Assembly (NCBI RefSeq): GCF_024169315.1
Contig: NZ_JALJWR010000001.1
Coordinates: 207,501-271,500 of the forward strand
Direction: 5' to 3'
From: Pseudomonas migulae
GTDB taxonomy: Bacteria; Pseudomonadota; Gammaproteobacteria; Pseudomonadales; Pseudomonadaceae
Length of the DNA: 64,000 nt
Below are positions 10,411 through 19,993 of this stretch, piece by piece; the first letter of the stretch is position 1, and each line of letters starts with the position of its first letter. Under the pieces are notes generated by a model. The model did no database searches. It was given only the letters and a program-made list of their open reading frames with translations, and was not told where the DNA came from. The position numbers and the translations under genes are program-made.

Positions 10411-10740
10411 ATGGATCTCACGGCTGTTCCCTTTGGTACGACTGATTGGTCGACGGTCGAACCGGTCCAGCATGCTGGACAAACCGGTACCGCCTCTTGG
10501 CGAACTTGCCAGTTTGGTTCAACGCGCGTGCGGATGGTTGAATACAGTCCCGGATACCTGGCCGATCACTGGTGCTGGAGAGGTCATATCCTGTTGTGCC
10601 TGGAAGGCGAGTTGCACACGGAACTGGAGGATGGTCGCCAGTTCACGCTCACCGCCGGGATGAGCTATCAGGTGGGCAACAATGCTGAGGGGCATCGATC
10701 GTTCAGCACGACGGGTGCCAGGTTGTTTGTTGTGGATTGA
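10411..10740 (+). CDS. DHCW-motif cupin protein
   Basis: 109 residues forming a small cupin: the DHWCWRGHILLCLEGELHTEL segment near residue 51 and a later MSYQVGNNAEGHRS. NCBI names a family for the DHCW motif; its function is unknown to me. The start at MDLTAVPFG follows TGAGG. It lies about 100 bp after the PLP enzyme on the same strand and may be co-transcribed. Confidence 0.75.
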   Translation: MDLTAVPFGTTDWSTVEPVQHAGQTGTASWRTCQFGSTRVRMVEYSPGYLADHWCWRGHILLCLEGELHTELEDGRQFTLTAGMSYQVGNNAEGHRSFSTTGARLFVVD

Positions 10741-10936
10741 GTAGCCTGGGCGATCCAGGCACAACAGGACTGCCAGGCCAGATCGCCTTCGATGATTATC
10801 ACTTTGCGGCGAAAACAGCTCGGCTTTACGGTGATAGATTGGAGTGACTAAGGACAAAGACTTTAACAAAGGTTTACATCTCCTATTTATTTCAAACTGT
10901 ATAGTTTTTCCAACTAGCGCAACTTGGAAAAACGCA

Positions 10937-11602
10937 ATGCAGTCGAGCAACAACCTGGTAGTTCCTGAACTGATAAAGATTCAACGGCTGTTCGCGACCC
11001 CCCTTGCCAGTATCCAGTACCCCGACGCAGAAAAACTCAATGCTGAGCTGAAAGCTATAATCACACGTCGTATGGCGGAAGATCGCAGCGGCGCACAGCG
11101 CAGCAATAACGGCGGCTGGCAGTCCGCGAACGATTTCCCAACATGGGGAGGGGAGGCCTGCGATGCATTGGTGAGATTTGCCACAGAGTTCGCCATTCAG
11201 CTTACTGCGGTTCATAGCGAGCAATACGGCTTAACCGAGCCCAGTTTCGAATGGAAACTCAACGCGTGGGCAAATGTTAATGAGGCAGGCCACAGCAATT
11301 CACTTCATGGGCACCCTGGTGCATTTTGGTCAGGGGTTTACTGGGTTGATGCCGGCGGCCGAGAGGACGATCCAGCCGTTGGAGGTGATCTAGAGTTTGT
11401 AGACCCGCGTGGTATGGTTGCATCGACCTACAATCCTGCTCTGCGAATGAGAGTCGAAGATTGCCTGACTGCCGGCTTTAGTTGTACTTGTGCTGCCAGA
11501 AGTGGAACATTCATCATGTTTCCGTCGTGGCTAATGCATTCAGTGCGACGTTTTGAAGGGACGCGACCGCGAATCTCTATAGCTTTTAACTTCGGGGCTT
11601 AA
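10937..11602 (+). CDS. Putative 2-oxoglutarate/Fe(II) oxygenase (TIGR02466 type)
   Basis: 221 residues. SLHGHPGAFWSGVYWVDAG and LEFVDPRG, then SWLMHSVRRFEGTRPRISIAFNF, match the double-stranded beta-helix oxygenases of the TIGR02466 group. They supply the presumed metal-binding His residues and a C-terminal Arg for 2-oxoglutarate. The substrate is unknown. The chosen ATG follows TTGGAAAA; an upstream in-frame start would add a hydrophobic stretch without support. No obvious partner gene. Confidence 0.72.
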   Translation: MQSSNNLVVPELIKIQRLFATPLASIQYPDAEKLNAELKAIITRRMAEDRSGAQRSNNGGWQSANDFPTWGGEACDALVRFATEFAIQLTAVHSEQYGLTEPSFEWKLNAWANVNEAGHSNSLHGHPGAFWSGVYWVDAGGREDDPAVGGDLEFVDPRGMVASTYNPALRMRVEDCLTAGFSCTCAARSGTFIMFPSWLMHSVRRFEGTRPRISIAFNFGA

Positions 11603-11882
11603 CTAGAGGCGAAGTTTGAAATTGCTGTCAGGTGCGGAATTGACGATTAGATTAAACAACTGTTTTTACCCGCCAAATAGTGCCTTGGTCTTGTCTTGGT
11701 TCTCGTTGATCTGTGCATTGAGCTTGTTCAGATGCCTTCGTTTCCATTGATTTGTCCCATGCATTAATGCATGCCAACAATGCACTTATCATATCGATCA
11801 TCCTAATCCACCATTCGCCCTAATAAGAACCGTGCGCCGCGTCCAGGCAGCGCACGTCATAAAAGCGGTGGAGTACAGGTCA
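11603..11882. other. Intergenic region with a small inverted repeat and a possible gene remnant
   Basis: 280 bases. Inverted repeat CGTGCGC (11831-11837) / GCGCACG (11850-11856) lies in the leader of the MFS gene. On the minus strand 11801-11652 can encode 49 residues starting [18 protein letters not shown], and an overlapping frame ends in LNAQINENQDKTKALFGG. Both look partly protein-like, so a decayed small gene is possible but unproven. Confidence 0.3.
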
Positions 11883-13175
11883 ATGACAACATCAAACCCT
11901 TCCGGGCGTTCACGCGCCAGTGCGATTTTTCGAGTTACCTCGGGCAACTTCCTCGAACAGTTCGATTTCTTCCTTTTCGGCTTTTACGCTACGCAGATTG
12001 CGGCTGTGTTCTTCCCGGCCAGTAGTGAGTTTGCTTCCCTGATGATGACCTTCGCGGTGTTTGGCGCGGGTTTCCTGATGCGTCCGTTGGGTGCGGTGGT
12101 GCTCGGTGCTTACATCGACGATGTGGGTCGGCGCAAAGGGTTGATCGTGACGCTGTCGATTATGGCCAGCGGCACGATTCTCATTGTGTTGGTGCCCGGT
12201 TACGAAACCATCGGACTGTTTGCCCCGGCCATCGTGCTGATCGGTCGCTTGCTGCAAGGTTTCTCGGCCGGTGCGGAAATGGGGGGCGTCTCGGTGTACC
12301 TCTCGGAGATCGCCACTCCGGGCAACAAAGGCTTCTTCACCAGTTGGCAGTCGGCCAGCCAGCAAGTGGCAATTATCGTTGCGGCGGCTTTGGGCTACGG
12401 GTTGAATCAGTGGATGGCGCCCGCAATGATTGCCGATTGGGGCTGGCGGATTCCGTTCTTCGTCGGTTGCATGATCGTTCCGTTCATTTTCTTCCTGCGC
12501 CGAAACCTCGAAGAAACCGAAGAGTTCGCGGCGCGCAAACACCGTCCCAGCATGGGTGATGTATTCCGCACGCTCGCGCAAAACTGGGTGATCGTGTTCG
12601 CCGGGATGATGATGGTCGCACTGACCACTACCGCGTTCTACCTCATCACCGTTTACGCGCCGACCTTCGGTAAAACCGTGCTGCACCTGAGCACGTCCGA
12701 TGCGTTGCTGGTGACGTTGCTGGTTGGTGTTTCGAACTTCTTCTGGTTACCCATTGGCGGCGCGTTGTCTGACCGCATCGGTCGGCGTCCAGTGCTAATC
12801 GCCATGGCGCTGTTAACCCTCGCTACTGCGTATCCAGCGCTGACTTATCTGGTCAACGCGCCAAGCTTCGTCAACATGCTGTTGGTCTTACTGTGGTTGT
12901 CGTTCATTTACGGTTTGTACAGCGGCGCGATGATTGCGGCGCTCACGGAAATCATGCCGGTCGAAGTCCGGGTCGCCGGTTTCTCCCTGGCTTACAGCCT
13001 GGCTACGGCGGTGTTTGGCGGCTTCACCCCGGCAATGTCGACTTTTCTGATTCAGTACACCGGCGACAAAGCTGCGCCAGGCTATTGGATGAGTTTCGCC
13101 GCGCTCTGTGCCTTGTGCGCGACGCTGTATCTCTACCGCCGCTCCACCGGCCGCCTGCAACCGGCGATGTCTTGA
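11883..13175 (+). CDS. MFS transporter, tricarboxylate-type (MHS family)
   Basis: 430 residues with 12 predicted membrane helices and MFS signatures DDVGRRKG and SDRIGRRP. The [17 protein letters not shown] start and [18 protein letters not shown] segment match the metabolite:H+ symporters that carry citrate or tricarballylate (CitA/TcuC-like). The chosen start MTTSNPSG follows GGAGTACAGG. The next gene, 25 bp downstream, is a probable aconitate isomerase, so trans-aconitate or a related tricarboxylate is a sensible substrate. A LysR gene closes the cluster. Confidence 0.85.
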   Translation: MTTSNPSGRSRASAIFRVTSGNFLEQFDFFLFGFYATQIAAVFFPASSEFASLMMTFAVFGAGFLMRPLGAVVLGAYIDDVGRRKGLIVTLSIMASGTILIVLVPGYETIGLFAPAIVLIGRLLQGFSAGAEMGGVSVYLSEIATPGNKGFFTSWQSASQQVAIIVAAALGYGLNQWMAPAMIADWGWRIPFFVGCMIVPFIFFLRRNLEETEEFAARKHRPSMGDVFRTLAQNWVIVFAGMMMVALTTTAFYLITVYAPTFGKTVLHLSTSDALLVTLLVGVSNFFWLPIGGALSDRIGRRPVLIAMALLTLATAYPALTYLVNAPSFVNMLLVLLWLSFIYGLYSGAMIAALTEIMPVEVRVAGFSLAYSLATAVFGGFTPAMSTFLIQYTGDKAAPGYWMSFAALCALCATLYLYRRSTGRLQPAMS

Positions 13176-13200
13176 ACCTGCCCTTTGTGAGAACACGACC

Positions 13201-13977
13201 ATGAACAAGCTATTTAATTTCGCCGCCCTCGGCCTGCTGGCCAGCCTCGGCCTGAGCACCGTCGCCCAAGCGGAAGAGATCCGTGTGATGACTTCCGGTG
13301 GTTTCACCGCGGCCTACAAAATCCTCGGTCCTAAATTTGCCGCGTCCACCGGCAACACGCTCGACACCGCCCTTGGCCCGTCGATGGGCAAAGCGCCGGA
13401 AGCTATTCCCAACCGTCTTTCTCGCGGAGAAAAAGCTGACGTAGTGATCATGGTCGGTTATGCCCTCGATGACCTGATCAAACAAGGCAAGGTTGATCCC
13501 GCTTCACGGGTTGAACTGGCCGATTCCCGAATCGGGCTCGTAGTGCGTGAGGGCGCGACGAAGCCGGACATCAGCTCCGTTGAAGGATTGAAGAAGACCT
13601 TGCTCGACGCGAAGTCCATCGCCTATTCCGATAGCGCCAGCGGCGTGTACATCGAGGATCAGTTGTTCAAGCGCCTGGGCATTGAAGACCAACTCAAACC
13701 CAAATCGAAGATGATCCCGAAAATCCCCGTAGGTTCGGTGGTTGCCACCGGCGACTATCAACTGGGCTTCCAGCAAGTCAGCGAATTGCTGCCCGTGCCG
13801 GGGGTAAGTTTTGTGGCAAAGATTCCAGAGTCGGTGCAATCGGTAACGCGTTTCGCTGCCGGCATTCCCGTGGGCGCGCAACACCCGGCTGAAGCCAAGG
13901 CGTTGTTGGAGTACCTGGCTTCCTCGACCGCTCAACCGGATGTAAAGGCCACCGGGCTGGATTCGGTCAGTCGCTGA
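13201..13977 (+). CDS. Periplasmic ModA-type protein, probable aconitate isomerase
   Basis: 258 residues with a clear signal peptide (cleavage near AQA-EE, residue 24) and a type-2 periplasmic-binding fold like ModA (VMTSGGFTAAYKILGPKFAASTG, SRGEKADVVIMVG, YSDSASGVYIEDQLFKRLGI). No ABC permease or ATPase is adjacent. Aconitate isomerase of Pseudomonas sp. WU-0701 is, as I recall, an exported protein of this size and fold that interconverts trans- and cis-aconitate. The tricarboxylate MFS gene just upstream supports that role here. The alternative is an orphan oxyanion-binding protein. The 3' end overlaps the convergent LysR gene by 11 bp. Confidence 0.6.
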   Translation: MNKLFNFAALGLLASLGLSTVAQAEEIRVMTSGGFTAAYKILGPKFAASTGNTLDTALGPSMGKAPEAIPNRLSRGEKADVVIMVGYALDDLIKQGKVDPASRVELADSRIGLVVREGATKPDISSVEGLKKTLLDAKSIAYSDSASGVYIEDQLFKRLGIEDQLKPKSKMIPKIPVGSVVATGDYQLGFQQVSELLPVPGVSFVAKIPESVQSVTRFAAGIPVGAQHPAEAKALLEYLASSTAQPDVKATGLDSVSR

Positions 13978-14872
13978 CCTGAACTTTCATTTCCACCACC
14001 AGCCGTTCCAGTTCCAACGCAGCCGGGGTCAATGTGCGACCCCGGCGCTTGATCAGGCCGACACTGCGCATCACCTGCGGGTCGGTCAGCGGCACCCGCG
14101 TCAGAATCGGGTGGTCAGCTGCCGGCATCGCCATCAGCGGCACCGCCGCTACCCCCAACCCCGCTTCCACCAGACCGATCATCGTCGTCACATGCCGGGT
14201 TTCACAGATGCTCTGCCGTTGCGGCACGATTCCGGTCAGCGCCTGATCCAGCAAAAAGCGATTGCCCGAGGTCTTGTCCAGCGAGATGTAATCCTGCTGA
14301 TAGAACTCATCCCAGGTCACGCTGGTTCGACCCGCCAACGGATGATCGCGTCGACAGGCCACTACATAACCTTCCTGCACCAATGGCTCGAACTCGACTC
14401 CAGTCTCCAGCGTACCCATGAAGCTCAGACCGAAATCTGCTTCGCCATTGACGACGGCGCTGAGTACCTCGTGGGCGCTAGAGTCGAGCACTTTTACTTT
14501 GATCCTCGGGAACTGCCGGTGGTAATGGGCGATCACGCGCGGCATGAAGTAATACGCTGCCGAGGGCACGCAGGCCACCGTGACATGGCCGAGCCGGGTC
14601 GAGGCGACTTCGCTGATGCCCAGCAGCGCTATGTCCAGATCGTCCAGCAAGCGCTCGACGCTGGGCATGAAACCACGCCCGGCCTGAGTCAAGCTGACCT
14701 TACGTGTAGTGCGTTCGAACAATCGTACGCCGAGGGCGTCTTCAAGTTTTTCGATGCGCCGACTCAGCGCAGGCTGAGATATACGCACGGTGTCGGCGGC
14801 TTTGCGAAAACTGCCCTGCTCGACCACAGCGCGAAAAGCTTGCAGGTCGTTGAGGTCGAAGTTTATGGCCAT
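13967..14872 (-). CDS. LysR-family regulator, probably of tricarboxylate uptake
   Basis: 301 residues: N-terminal winged HTH (FDLNDLQAFRAVVEQGSFRKAADTVRISQPALSRRIEKLEDALGVRLFERTTRKVSLT) and a LysR substrate-binding domain. The start MAINFDL is preferred to a GTG three codons upstream. It is convergent with the isomerase-like gene; TcuR-type LysR regulators accompany tricarballylate transport genes, so control of the 11883-13977 pair is a reasonable inference. Confidence 0.85.
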   Translation of the reverse strand: MAINFDLNDLQAFRAVVEQGSFRKAADTVRISQPALSRRIEKLEDALGVRLFERTTRKVSLTQAGRGFMPSVERLLDDLDIALLGISEVASTRLGHVTVACVPSAAYYFMPRVIAHYHRQFPRIKVKVLDSSAHEVLSAVVNGEADFGLSFMGTLETGVEFEPLVQEGYVVACRRDHPLAGRTSVTWDEFYQQDYISLDKTSGNRFLLDQALTGIVPQRQSICETRHVTTMIGLVEAGLGVAAVPLMAMPAADHPILTRVPLTDPQVMRSVGLIKRRGRTLTPAALELERLVVEMKVQVSD

Positions 14873-15061
14873 GGTGCGCACTCGGGATCAGACAGATTGA
14901 TCAGCTTATCCTATGAATGTACAAAATTATTCCACAATGCAGGTTCCGGTGAGGCTGGAGACAGTGTGCGAAATGCGCTGGCTACAATCAGCAAGAACTA
15001 AGAATTCATCAATGTGACGTAGCGGTGCTGATGACGCCGGAATGAGTTCATCCTGACAGAC

Positions 15062-15088
15062 AGCAATCGGCCAAAAGCGGACGTTCGA
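15062..15088. repeat. Dispersed intergenic repeat, copy 1
   Basis: AGCAATCGGCCAAAAGCGGAC (15062-15082) and the next six bases match copy 3 at 30207-30233 at 23 of 27 positions, and copy 2 at 28970-28995 more weakly. It lies in the 391-bp gap between the LysR start (14872) and the gene at 15264, where I see no other gene. Confidence 0.55.
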
Positions 15089-15263
15089 ATTCGCCCGCTC
15101 ACACCAAAATCAGCCGTAGAGCTTGTGTCTACGATACTCAGGGGATACACCCGGTGGGCACTCAGATGCACGCTATGCATTTAGACATTGTGAAAAGTTC
15201 TCTTTTTTTAACGGTTCAGGCATGGGAATGTGCGGGAAACGTTAAACCAGTGAGTTTCTTTAA

Positions 15264-15815
15264 ATGGAAAAGCGTGAAGAGCTAATTGAAGTGTGTATCG
15301 AGTTCCTTTCCCTAATCAAAGATAAGACCGCGGGACCCTGCATAGAACAATGGTTGAACGATAATTACGGACCGGAAAGTGAGATGTACCAAAGAATCGC
15401 CAACCTAGTAATTGAAGGTGTTGCGCATGGATGGGCAGCTAGCACCGAAATCAGTGGTCCACACTATCGCCGCAGCCGTCTGTGTGAACCGACCGCTGAA
15501 ACATTCTTCTTCAGCATCACCGCCGTCTATATGGACAGCAAAGGACACGAGCTGGATAACGCGCAGCGTACATTCCGTGGTGACTATCATTGCCACCCGT
15601 ACGGGGAATTGAACATGGTTATCCCACTTGAAGAGTGCGCGGTACTGGCGGGGCCACGAGGCTGGCAGGGTGCCGGATGGACTGCCCCGGCCCCCGGAAG
15701 CCATCATTATCCTGAGGTTAAAAACGGCGCATTGATTGCCTTTTTTTTCCTGCCTGCCGGACGAATTTCCTATGGCGTCCAGGCTGAATGCGAAATGCAG
15801 GTTATGCATTCATAA
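15264..15815 (+). CDS. DUF4863 protein, 4-hydroxylaminobenzoate lyase-like
   Basis: 183 residues with a cupin-like core: GDYHCHPYGELNMVIPLEE near residue 110, then GWTAPAPGSHHYPEVKNG, supplying several His residues. I place it in DUF4863, the family that as I recall includes PnbB, the 4-hydroxylaminobenzoate lyase of nitrobenzoate degraders; the match is from memory. If correct it would release ammonia from an aromatic hydroxylamine. It stands alone on the + strand, convergent with the chemoreceptor. A nitroreductase, the preceding step in such pathways, lies 9 kb away at 24818. Confidence 0.55.
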   Translation: MEKREELIEVCIEFLSLIKDKTAGPCIEQWLNDNYGPESEMYQRIANLVIEGVAHGWAASTEISGPHYRRSRLCEPTAETFFFSITAVYMDSKGHELDNAQRTFRGDYHCHPYGELNMVIPLEECAVLAGPRGWQGAGWTAPAPGSHHYPEVKNGALIAFFFLPAGRISYGVQAECEMQVMHS

Positions 15816-15843
15816 CCTGGCAGCTTGATCGATCAGTCACGTG

Positions 15844-16818
15844 TTACAGGCTGTTACGGGCTGCAAGTCCCAATTGAGTCGTGGTGTTCATGTCCACACA
15901 GACTTCTTCTACTAGCCCCCGTTGCCAAGCCAGGCGTTGAGTGATGCGCTGTACGATTTCCATGCGATCGACGGCCCCCGCCTGGATGTCGGTCATCGCC
16001 GTCAGTGCGGCTGCCGATGATAGAAGACTTGCCTGAGTCGATTGACCGATATGTTCGACTCCGACCCGGGCGTCTTTAGCCGACTTTTGCAGTCCACTTG
16101 CGATCTGGCGAATCTGTTCGCTGGACTCATTAGCGCGGGAGGCGAGATGGCGCACCTCATCGGCTACCACGGCAAACCCGCGTCCTTGTTCACCCGCGCG
16201 AGCGGCCTCTATTGCAGCATTGAGTGCGAGTAGATTGGTCTGTTTCGCAATGTCTTGAATACTGCTGACAATTGCACTGATGCGAATTGATTGGTCACCC
16301 AGATCGGTAAACACTTCACCGATACATTCCATATACCGAGCGAGCTCACTGATGGAGTCTTGAGAGGAACGAATGCTGTCTGCACTCGCCGTTACGTTTT
16401 CTCCAGACTGGCGCGCGAGGAGTGTTGCCTCATGCATTTCCTGTTCGCTGTGCAGTGCATTTTCCAGCAACACCTTTAGCTTGTTGTTGAGTTGCTCATG
16501 TTGGGTGAGTGCATCGTCAAGCATATCGATTGCGAGATCATTTCCGGGGGCATTGCTGTCTGTTAAAGGTAGCAATTGCACATCTTGCGCAGGAGGCGTC
16601 GGCAAGGATGAAAAGGATTTCCGAGTTGGCGATTTTTGCAGAAGCAGAATGCCAGCCAGCGTTTGTGCTGCGAACACTAAGAGGGAAAGCAGCGATTGAT
16701 TGGTCGACCTGCTCAGGTACGTTAATACAAAGGCCAGACCAATGCATAACGCTACCAATATATAAATGGTTCTGTAGTTGACGCGGGAAATACAGCGCCC
16801 TTGATCTTCAGTGAACAT
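15844..16818 (-). CDS. Small methyl-accepting chemotaxis protein without periplasmic sensor
   Basis: 324 residues from the start MFTEDQGR; upstream in-frame extension overlaps the intergenic region. Two closely spaced hydrophobic helices (about 20-36 and 45-63) anchor the protein without leaving a periplasmic ligand domain. The cytoplasmic signalling tip is intact ([44 protein letters not shown]). It follows the OprD-type porin by 94 bp on the same strand, so it probably shares its promoter and reports on the compound that enters through the porin. With no binding domain, it may sense metabolism or membrane state. Confidence 0.85.
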   Translation of the reverse strand: MFTEDQGRCISRVNYRTIYILVALCIGLAFVLTYLSRSTNQSLLSLLVFAAQTLAGILLLQKSPTRKSFSSLPTPPAQDVQLLPLTDSNAPGNDLAIDMLDDALTQHEQLNNKLKVLLENALHSEQEMHEATLLARQSGENVTASADSIRSSQDSISELARYMECIGEVFTDLGDQSIRISAIVSSIQDIAKQTNLLALNAAIEAARAGEQGRGFAVVADEVRHLASRANESSEQIRQIASGLQKSAKDARVGVEHIGQSTQASLLSSAAALTAMTDIQAGAVDRMEIVQRITQRLAWQRGLVEEVCVDMNTTTQLGLAARNSL

Positions 16819-16912
16819 CGTTGAATTCTCACAATTGGCAATAATCAGAGCTAAGAGCCGACAACGGATCGGCGCCCACTCATTGAATGAGAGGAAAACG
16901 AAAATAGTGCCT

Positions 16913-18280
16913 CTAGAACAAGTCACGAGTGTAAGTGATATACACCCGGTTCTCGTCAATATCTCGCTGATTGGGAACAGTACTGCGTAGCGTCGCATTA
17001 CGCAGGGACACACTTAAACCTTTAAGCACAGGAGCCTGGAACGCGTAGTTGAAGTGAATATCTCGTTCCCATTCATGTTGATTACCCACATCGGTTTTAA
17101 CGTTGTCCCCTCGTTGATAGGTCATCAGGGTGGTGAGCCCGGGGATTCCGACACTCGCGAAGTTGAAGCCGTATTGTGCTACCCAAGTATCTTCGCCCGC
17201 ACGCTGGAAGCGGGCACCGGTTTGTCTGTCTGTGATCAGGTAGGTAGCTGATCCGTCACCTTGATTGACGAAAGGAAAGTCACTGGAGCCGCTGAGCGTT
17301 TGATAACCAAGTCCGACAGAGTGAGGTCCCACCGTGTAGGTGAACATCCCGGCCAGCGCTCGATTATCGACTTCGCCGTTATTGTGATAACCGGTACTGC
17401 GGTATCCCTCTTGCCGTCCGGCCAGGCTGCCATTGCGGCCATCCGGGCTGCTGTCGAAGAAACGAAGGTCGCTCTTCAAATCCCCGACTGGCAAAGCGAG
17501 GTTATGGACCATTCCCAGGAAATGTTGTTGGTAAAAATCTTCCAGGCCGCCGTAGTAGTACTGGAGCAGTAGGTTTGGGCTGAATTTATAGTCGATACCC
17601 GCGAAGTAGAATTTGTTGCTGCGTTTGCCTGATGCACCGCCCGCACCTGAAATTGCCAGGTTCTCGTTGTTGGATGAGGTGCGGCTTTTCACCTTTTCGA
17701 CTTTGCCGCCGGTGAGGGTAATGTTTTCAAAATCCTGCGATGTGATTTGCAGCCCTTCAAAGGTTTCTGGCAATAAACGACCATCGTTGATGATCAGGAT
17801 TGGCATTTTTGGCCGAAGCGTACCGAGTTTGGCTTCCGTCTTGGCCACGCGCACTTTGGCGGTCAGGCCGAGGCTGCTGAAGTCATTCACTGCGCGACCA
17901 TCATTGTCGGTAGGGAAGACAAAGCCGGCCTGATTGGTACTATTGGGGTTATAGTGCGTACCTTTGCCGGAGTCCAGGCGGATACCGAGCATTCCCAATG
18001 CATCAAGACCAAAACCTACCGGCCCCTGACTGAAGCCGGAAGTATAATTAAGGATAAAACCCGGGCCCCATTCTTCCTGTTTTGAAGGAGTCGCCGCACC
18101 GCTGCGATAATCCTGGTTGAAGTAATAGTTACGCAACTCAAGCGTCGCTTTGGAGTCCTCAACAAAGCCGGCAGCTGACGCGGTGAAGGAAAGTCCACAA
18201 GAAAATGTTAGAAGACCCATTAAACTCAACGGGTACCATTGCTCCGAACCGATGCCGGAGTGCGCGTGTTTTGTTTTCAT
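16913..18280 (-). CDS. OprD-family outer-membrane porin
   Basis: 455 residues with a signal peptide (cleavage near TASA-AG) and OprD features: [21 protein letters not shown] at the mature N terminus, [44 protein letters not shown], and a C-terminal aromatic (YITYTRDLF). OprD-family channels take up specific carboxylates or basic amino acids; those for aromatic acids (BenF/OpdK-like) fit the neighbourhood. It is divergent from the AraC/XylS regulator, and a Pm-like promoter lies about 270 bp upstream. Confidence 0.92.
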   Translation of the reverse strand: MKTKHAHSGIGSEQWYPLSLMGLLTFSCGLSFTASAAGFVEDSKATLELRNYYFNQDYRSGAATPSKQEEWGPGFILNYTSGFSQGPVGFGLDALGMLGIRLDSGKGTHYNPNSTNQAGFVFPTDNDGRAVNDFSSLGLTAKVRVAKTEAKLGTLRPKMPILIINDGRLLPETFEGLQITSQDFENITLTGGKVEKVKSRTSSNNENLAISGAGGASGKRSNKFYFAGIDYKFSPNLLLQYYYGGLEDFYQQHFLGMVHNLALPVGDLKSDLRFFDSSPDGRNGSLAGRQEGYRSTGYHNNGEVDNRALAGMFTYTVGPHSVGLGYQTLSGSSDFPFVNQGDGSATYLITDRQTGARFQRAGEDTWVAQYGFNFASVGIPGLTTLMTYQRGDNVKTDVGNQHEWERDIHFNYAFQAPVLKGLSVSLRNATLRSTVPNQRDIDENRVYITYTRDLF

Positions 18281-18838
18281 GTTCTTTCCGCCATATCTTT
18301 ATTTTTATTGGGACGTACGGGTAAACAACCGGCAAAGCACTACCTACTGATCTGATGTAGTCAGAAGGGTGTGTTGAAACACTTGTATGGAAAACTATAA
18401 ATAAAAATGTTGTTTGATCGGGTTCGCGTGAAGCTGCGTTTGCTAATGCCGAGTGCAACAAATTAAATTTGGCATTTGATCAAATTAAAATGATTGGACA
18501 GGTGGCGTGTGCGGCATCTCCGGTTCTTATATTTGTTCGTGGAACTGAAATTAAGCCTGGTGCCGAGGGGGCAGTATCCAGTTTTTGCAGATCGTTATCC
18601 TTTTTCTCCGTATTTGCGAAGCGTTAGACCGGGGCCAGCGGAGATGGGTGTATAAGGCATTCCGCCCCCGTGAAGGCCGGGAGAAGGGACGCAGCCGTTG
18701 GGCGGTTTGTGCCATCTTGTAGTGCAATGATGCTTGACGCCCTTGCGCAGGAGGTGGAATTTCATGAATACGGTGTCTTGGGTAATGCCGTGTAACGGCA
18801 TCATCGGTGCACCAGACCGACGAACAGAGTACTGAGTG
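18281..18838. other. Porin/regulator divergent intergenic region
   Basis: 558 bases with no supported gene. Besides the XylS-type sites described separately it holds two perfect palindromes: GTGTTGAAACAC (18371-18382) and ATTTGATCAAAT (18474-18485). Both lie in the leader of the porin transcript if the Pm-like promoter is used. A 69-residue minus frame at 18595-18804 looks non-coding. Confidence 0.5.
18548..18610 (-). promoter_or_regulatory. Pm-like promoter with paired XylS-type sites, driving porin and chemoreceptor
   Basis: Read on the minus strand, CGGAGAAAAAGGATA (18610-18596) and TGCAAAAACTGGATA (18589-18575) are direct repeats separated by 6 bp, a 21-bp period. The second fits TGCA-N6-GGNTA, the XylS/BenR box, exactly; the first fits at 7 of 9 fixed bases. 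A -10-like TAATTT lies 21 nt beyond the inner site (18553-18548). Confidence 0.65.
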
Positions 18839-19795
18839 ATGGAACAGCTACTTTCAAATCAACAAAGCGCAGTGTTCAGCCTGGCTGACCCTTATGCGGT
18901 TTCAGGTTATGTCAACGTACACCTGGGCACCCACAGTATTCATCTCTCCCGATCGCAGGCGTTTGTATCAAGCCTCCTGCACCGCAAGTTCGCCGACTTT
19001 GATTTATGTCGTATCAGTTATGGCTCCGATGTGCGGGTTACATCGCCCGCTTTGGAATCGTTTTATCACTTGCAGGTCCTGTTACGCGGTCATTGTCTGT
19101 GGCGCAACTACAAGCAGGAGCACTACTTGAGCGCCGGGGAAATGCTGATTATCAATCCTGATGATCGCGTCGATCTGACGAGTTCGGCCGACTGCGAAAA
19201 ATTCATCCTGAAGATCCCTTCTGCGGTGATGGAAGCGATTTGTCGCGACCAGCGCTGGCTGACGCCCAGTCAAGGTTTGCGGTTTGTCGAACCACGCTAT
19301 CGGATGAGCGAGCTCGAGGGTTTTTTCGATCTCTTGCGCATGGTGTGCGCTGAGGCGGAGTCCGCTGAGCAAATGCCTCGGATTCAGGAAAACTACATGC
19401 AGATTGTTGCGACCAAACTGTTAATGCTGATGCGCACGAATTTGACGCGCCCGGAGTTGAACTCATCCATCGCCACGTTCGAACAGATAGCCGACTACAT
19501 CAAGCAAAACCTCAAGGAAGACATAGACAGTGACGAACTGGCACGTCAGGCACACATGAGTCCTCGATCGCTGTACGGTCTTTTTGAGCGCACTGTGGGG
19601 CTTACCCCCAATCGCTATATTCGGCAGAAGAAGCTGGAGCGAGTACATGCCTGTCTCAGCGATGCGACTTGTGGGTATCGCAACGTCACAGAACTCGCCA
19701 TGGATTTCGGTTTCCTTCACTTGGGCCGGTTTTCCGAGATTTACCGCAAACAGTTTGGCGAGTTACCGACTGACACCCTCAAGCGTCGCCAGTAA
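18839..19795 (+). CDS. AraC/XylS-family activator
   Basis: 318 residues with the N-terminal AraC-binding-like domain found in XylS/BenR/CbdS-type activators (FYHLQVLLRGHCLWRNYKQEHYLSAGEMLIINPDDRVDL) and a C-terminal double HTH (DSDELARQAHMSPRSLYGLFERTVGLTPNRYIRQKKLERV, MDFGFLHLGRFSEIYRKQFGELP). Such proteins bind aromatic acids and activate promoters with two 15-bp direct repeats just upstream of -35. Pairs of matching sites occur on both sides of this gene, facing the porin and the transporter. An in-frame GTG precedes the chosen ATG by one codon. Confidence 0.9.
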   Translation: MEQLLSNQQSAVFSLADPYAVSGYVNVHLGTHSIHLSRSQAFVSSLLHRKFADFDLCRISYGSDVRVTSPALESFYHLQVLLRGHCLWRNYKQEHYLSAGEMLIINPDDRVDLTSSADCEKFILKIPSAVMEAICRDQRWLTPSQGLRFVEPRYRMSELEGFFDLLRMVCAEAESAEQMPRIQENYMQIVATKLLMLMRTNLTRPELNSSIATFEQIADYIKQNLKEDIDSDELARQAHMSPRSLYGLFERTVGLTPNRYIRQKKLERVHACLSDATCGYRNVTELAMDFGFLHLGRFSEIYRKQFGELPTDTLKRRQ

Positions 19796-19865
19796 GCAGG
19801 CCCGGCTGGCGCCCCTGATACCGCCGGCGCTTGCTGCACATGTTCTTCATCTCAAATTGCCCATC

Positions 19866-19928
19866 TGTAAAAAGCGGATAAAGGACTGCGATCAGCGGAT
19901 ATAGGCTGAAAACGCCCAGCCCTAGGAT
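19866..19928 (+). promoter_or_regulatory. Pm-like promoter with paired XylS-type sites, driving transporter and amidase
   Basis: TGTAAAAAGCGGATA (19866-19880) and TGCGATCAGCGGATA (19887-19901) are 15-bp direct repeats with a 21-bp period, each one mismatch from TGCA-N6-GGNTA. TAGGAT (19923-19928) follows after 21 nt, the geometry and a near-identical -10 to those I recall for the XylS-dependent Pm promoter. Confidence 0.7.
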
Positions 19929-19993
19929 TGTGTTGCCTGAAAAAAACAGGGTGACTGTCAGATCCCTTACAACAACAAAAAGAGTTGATCGCC

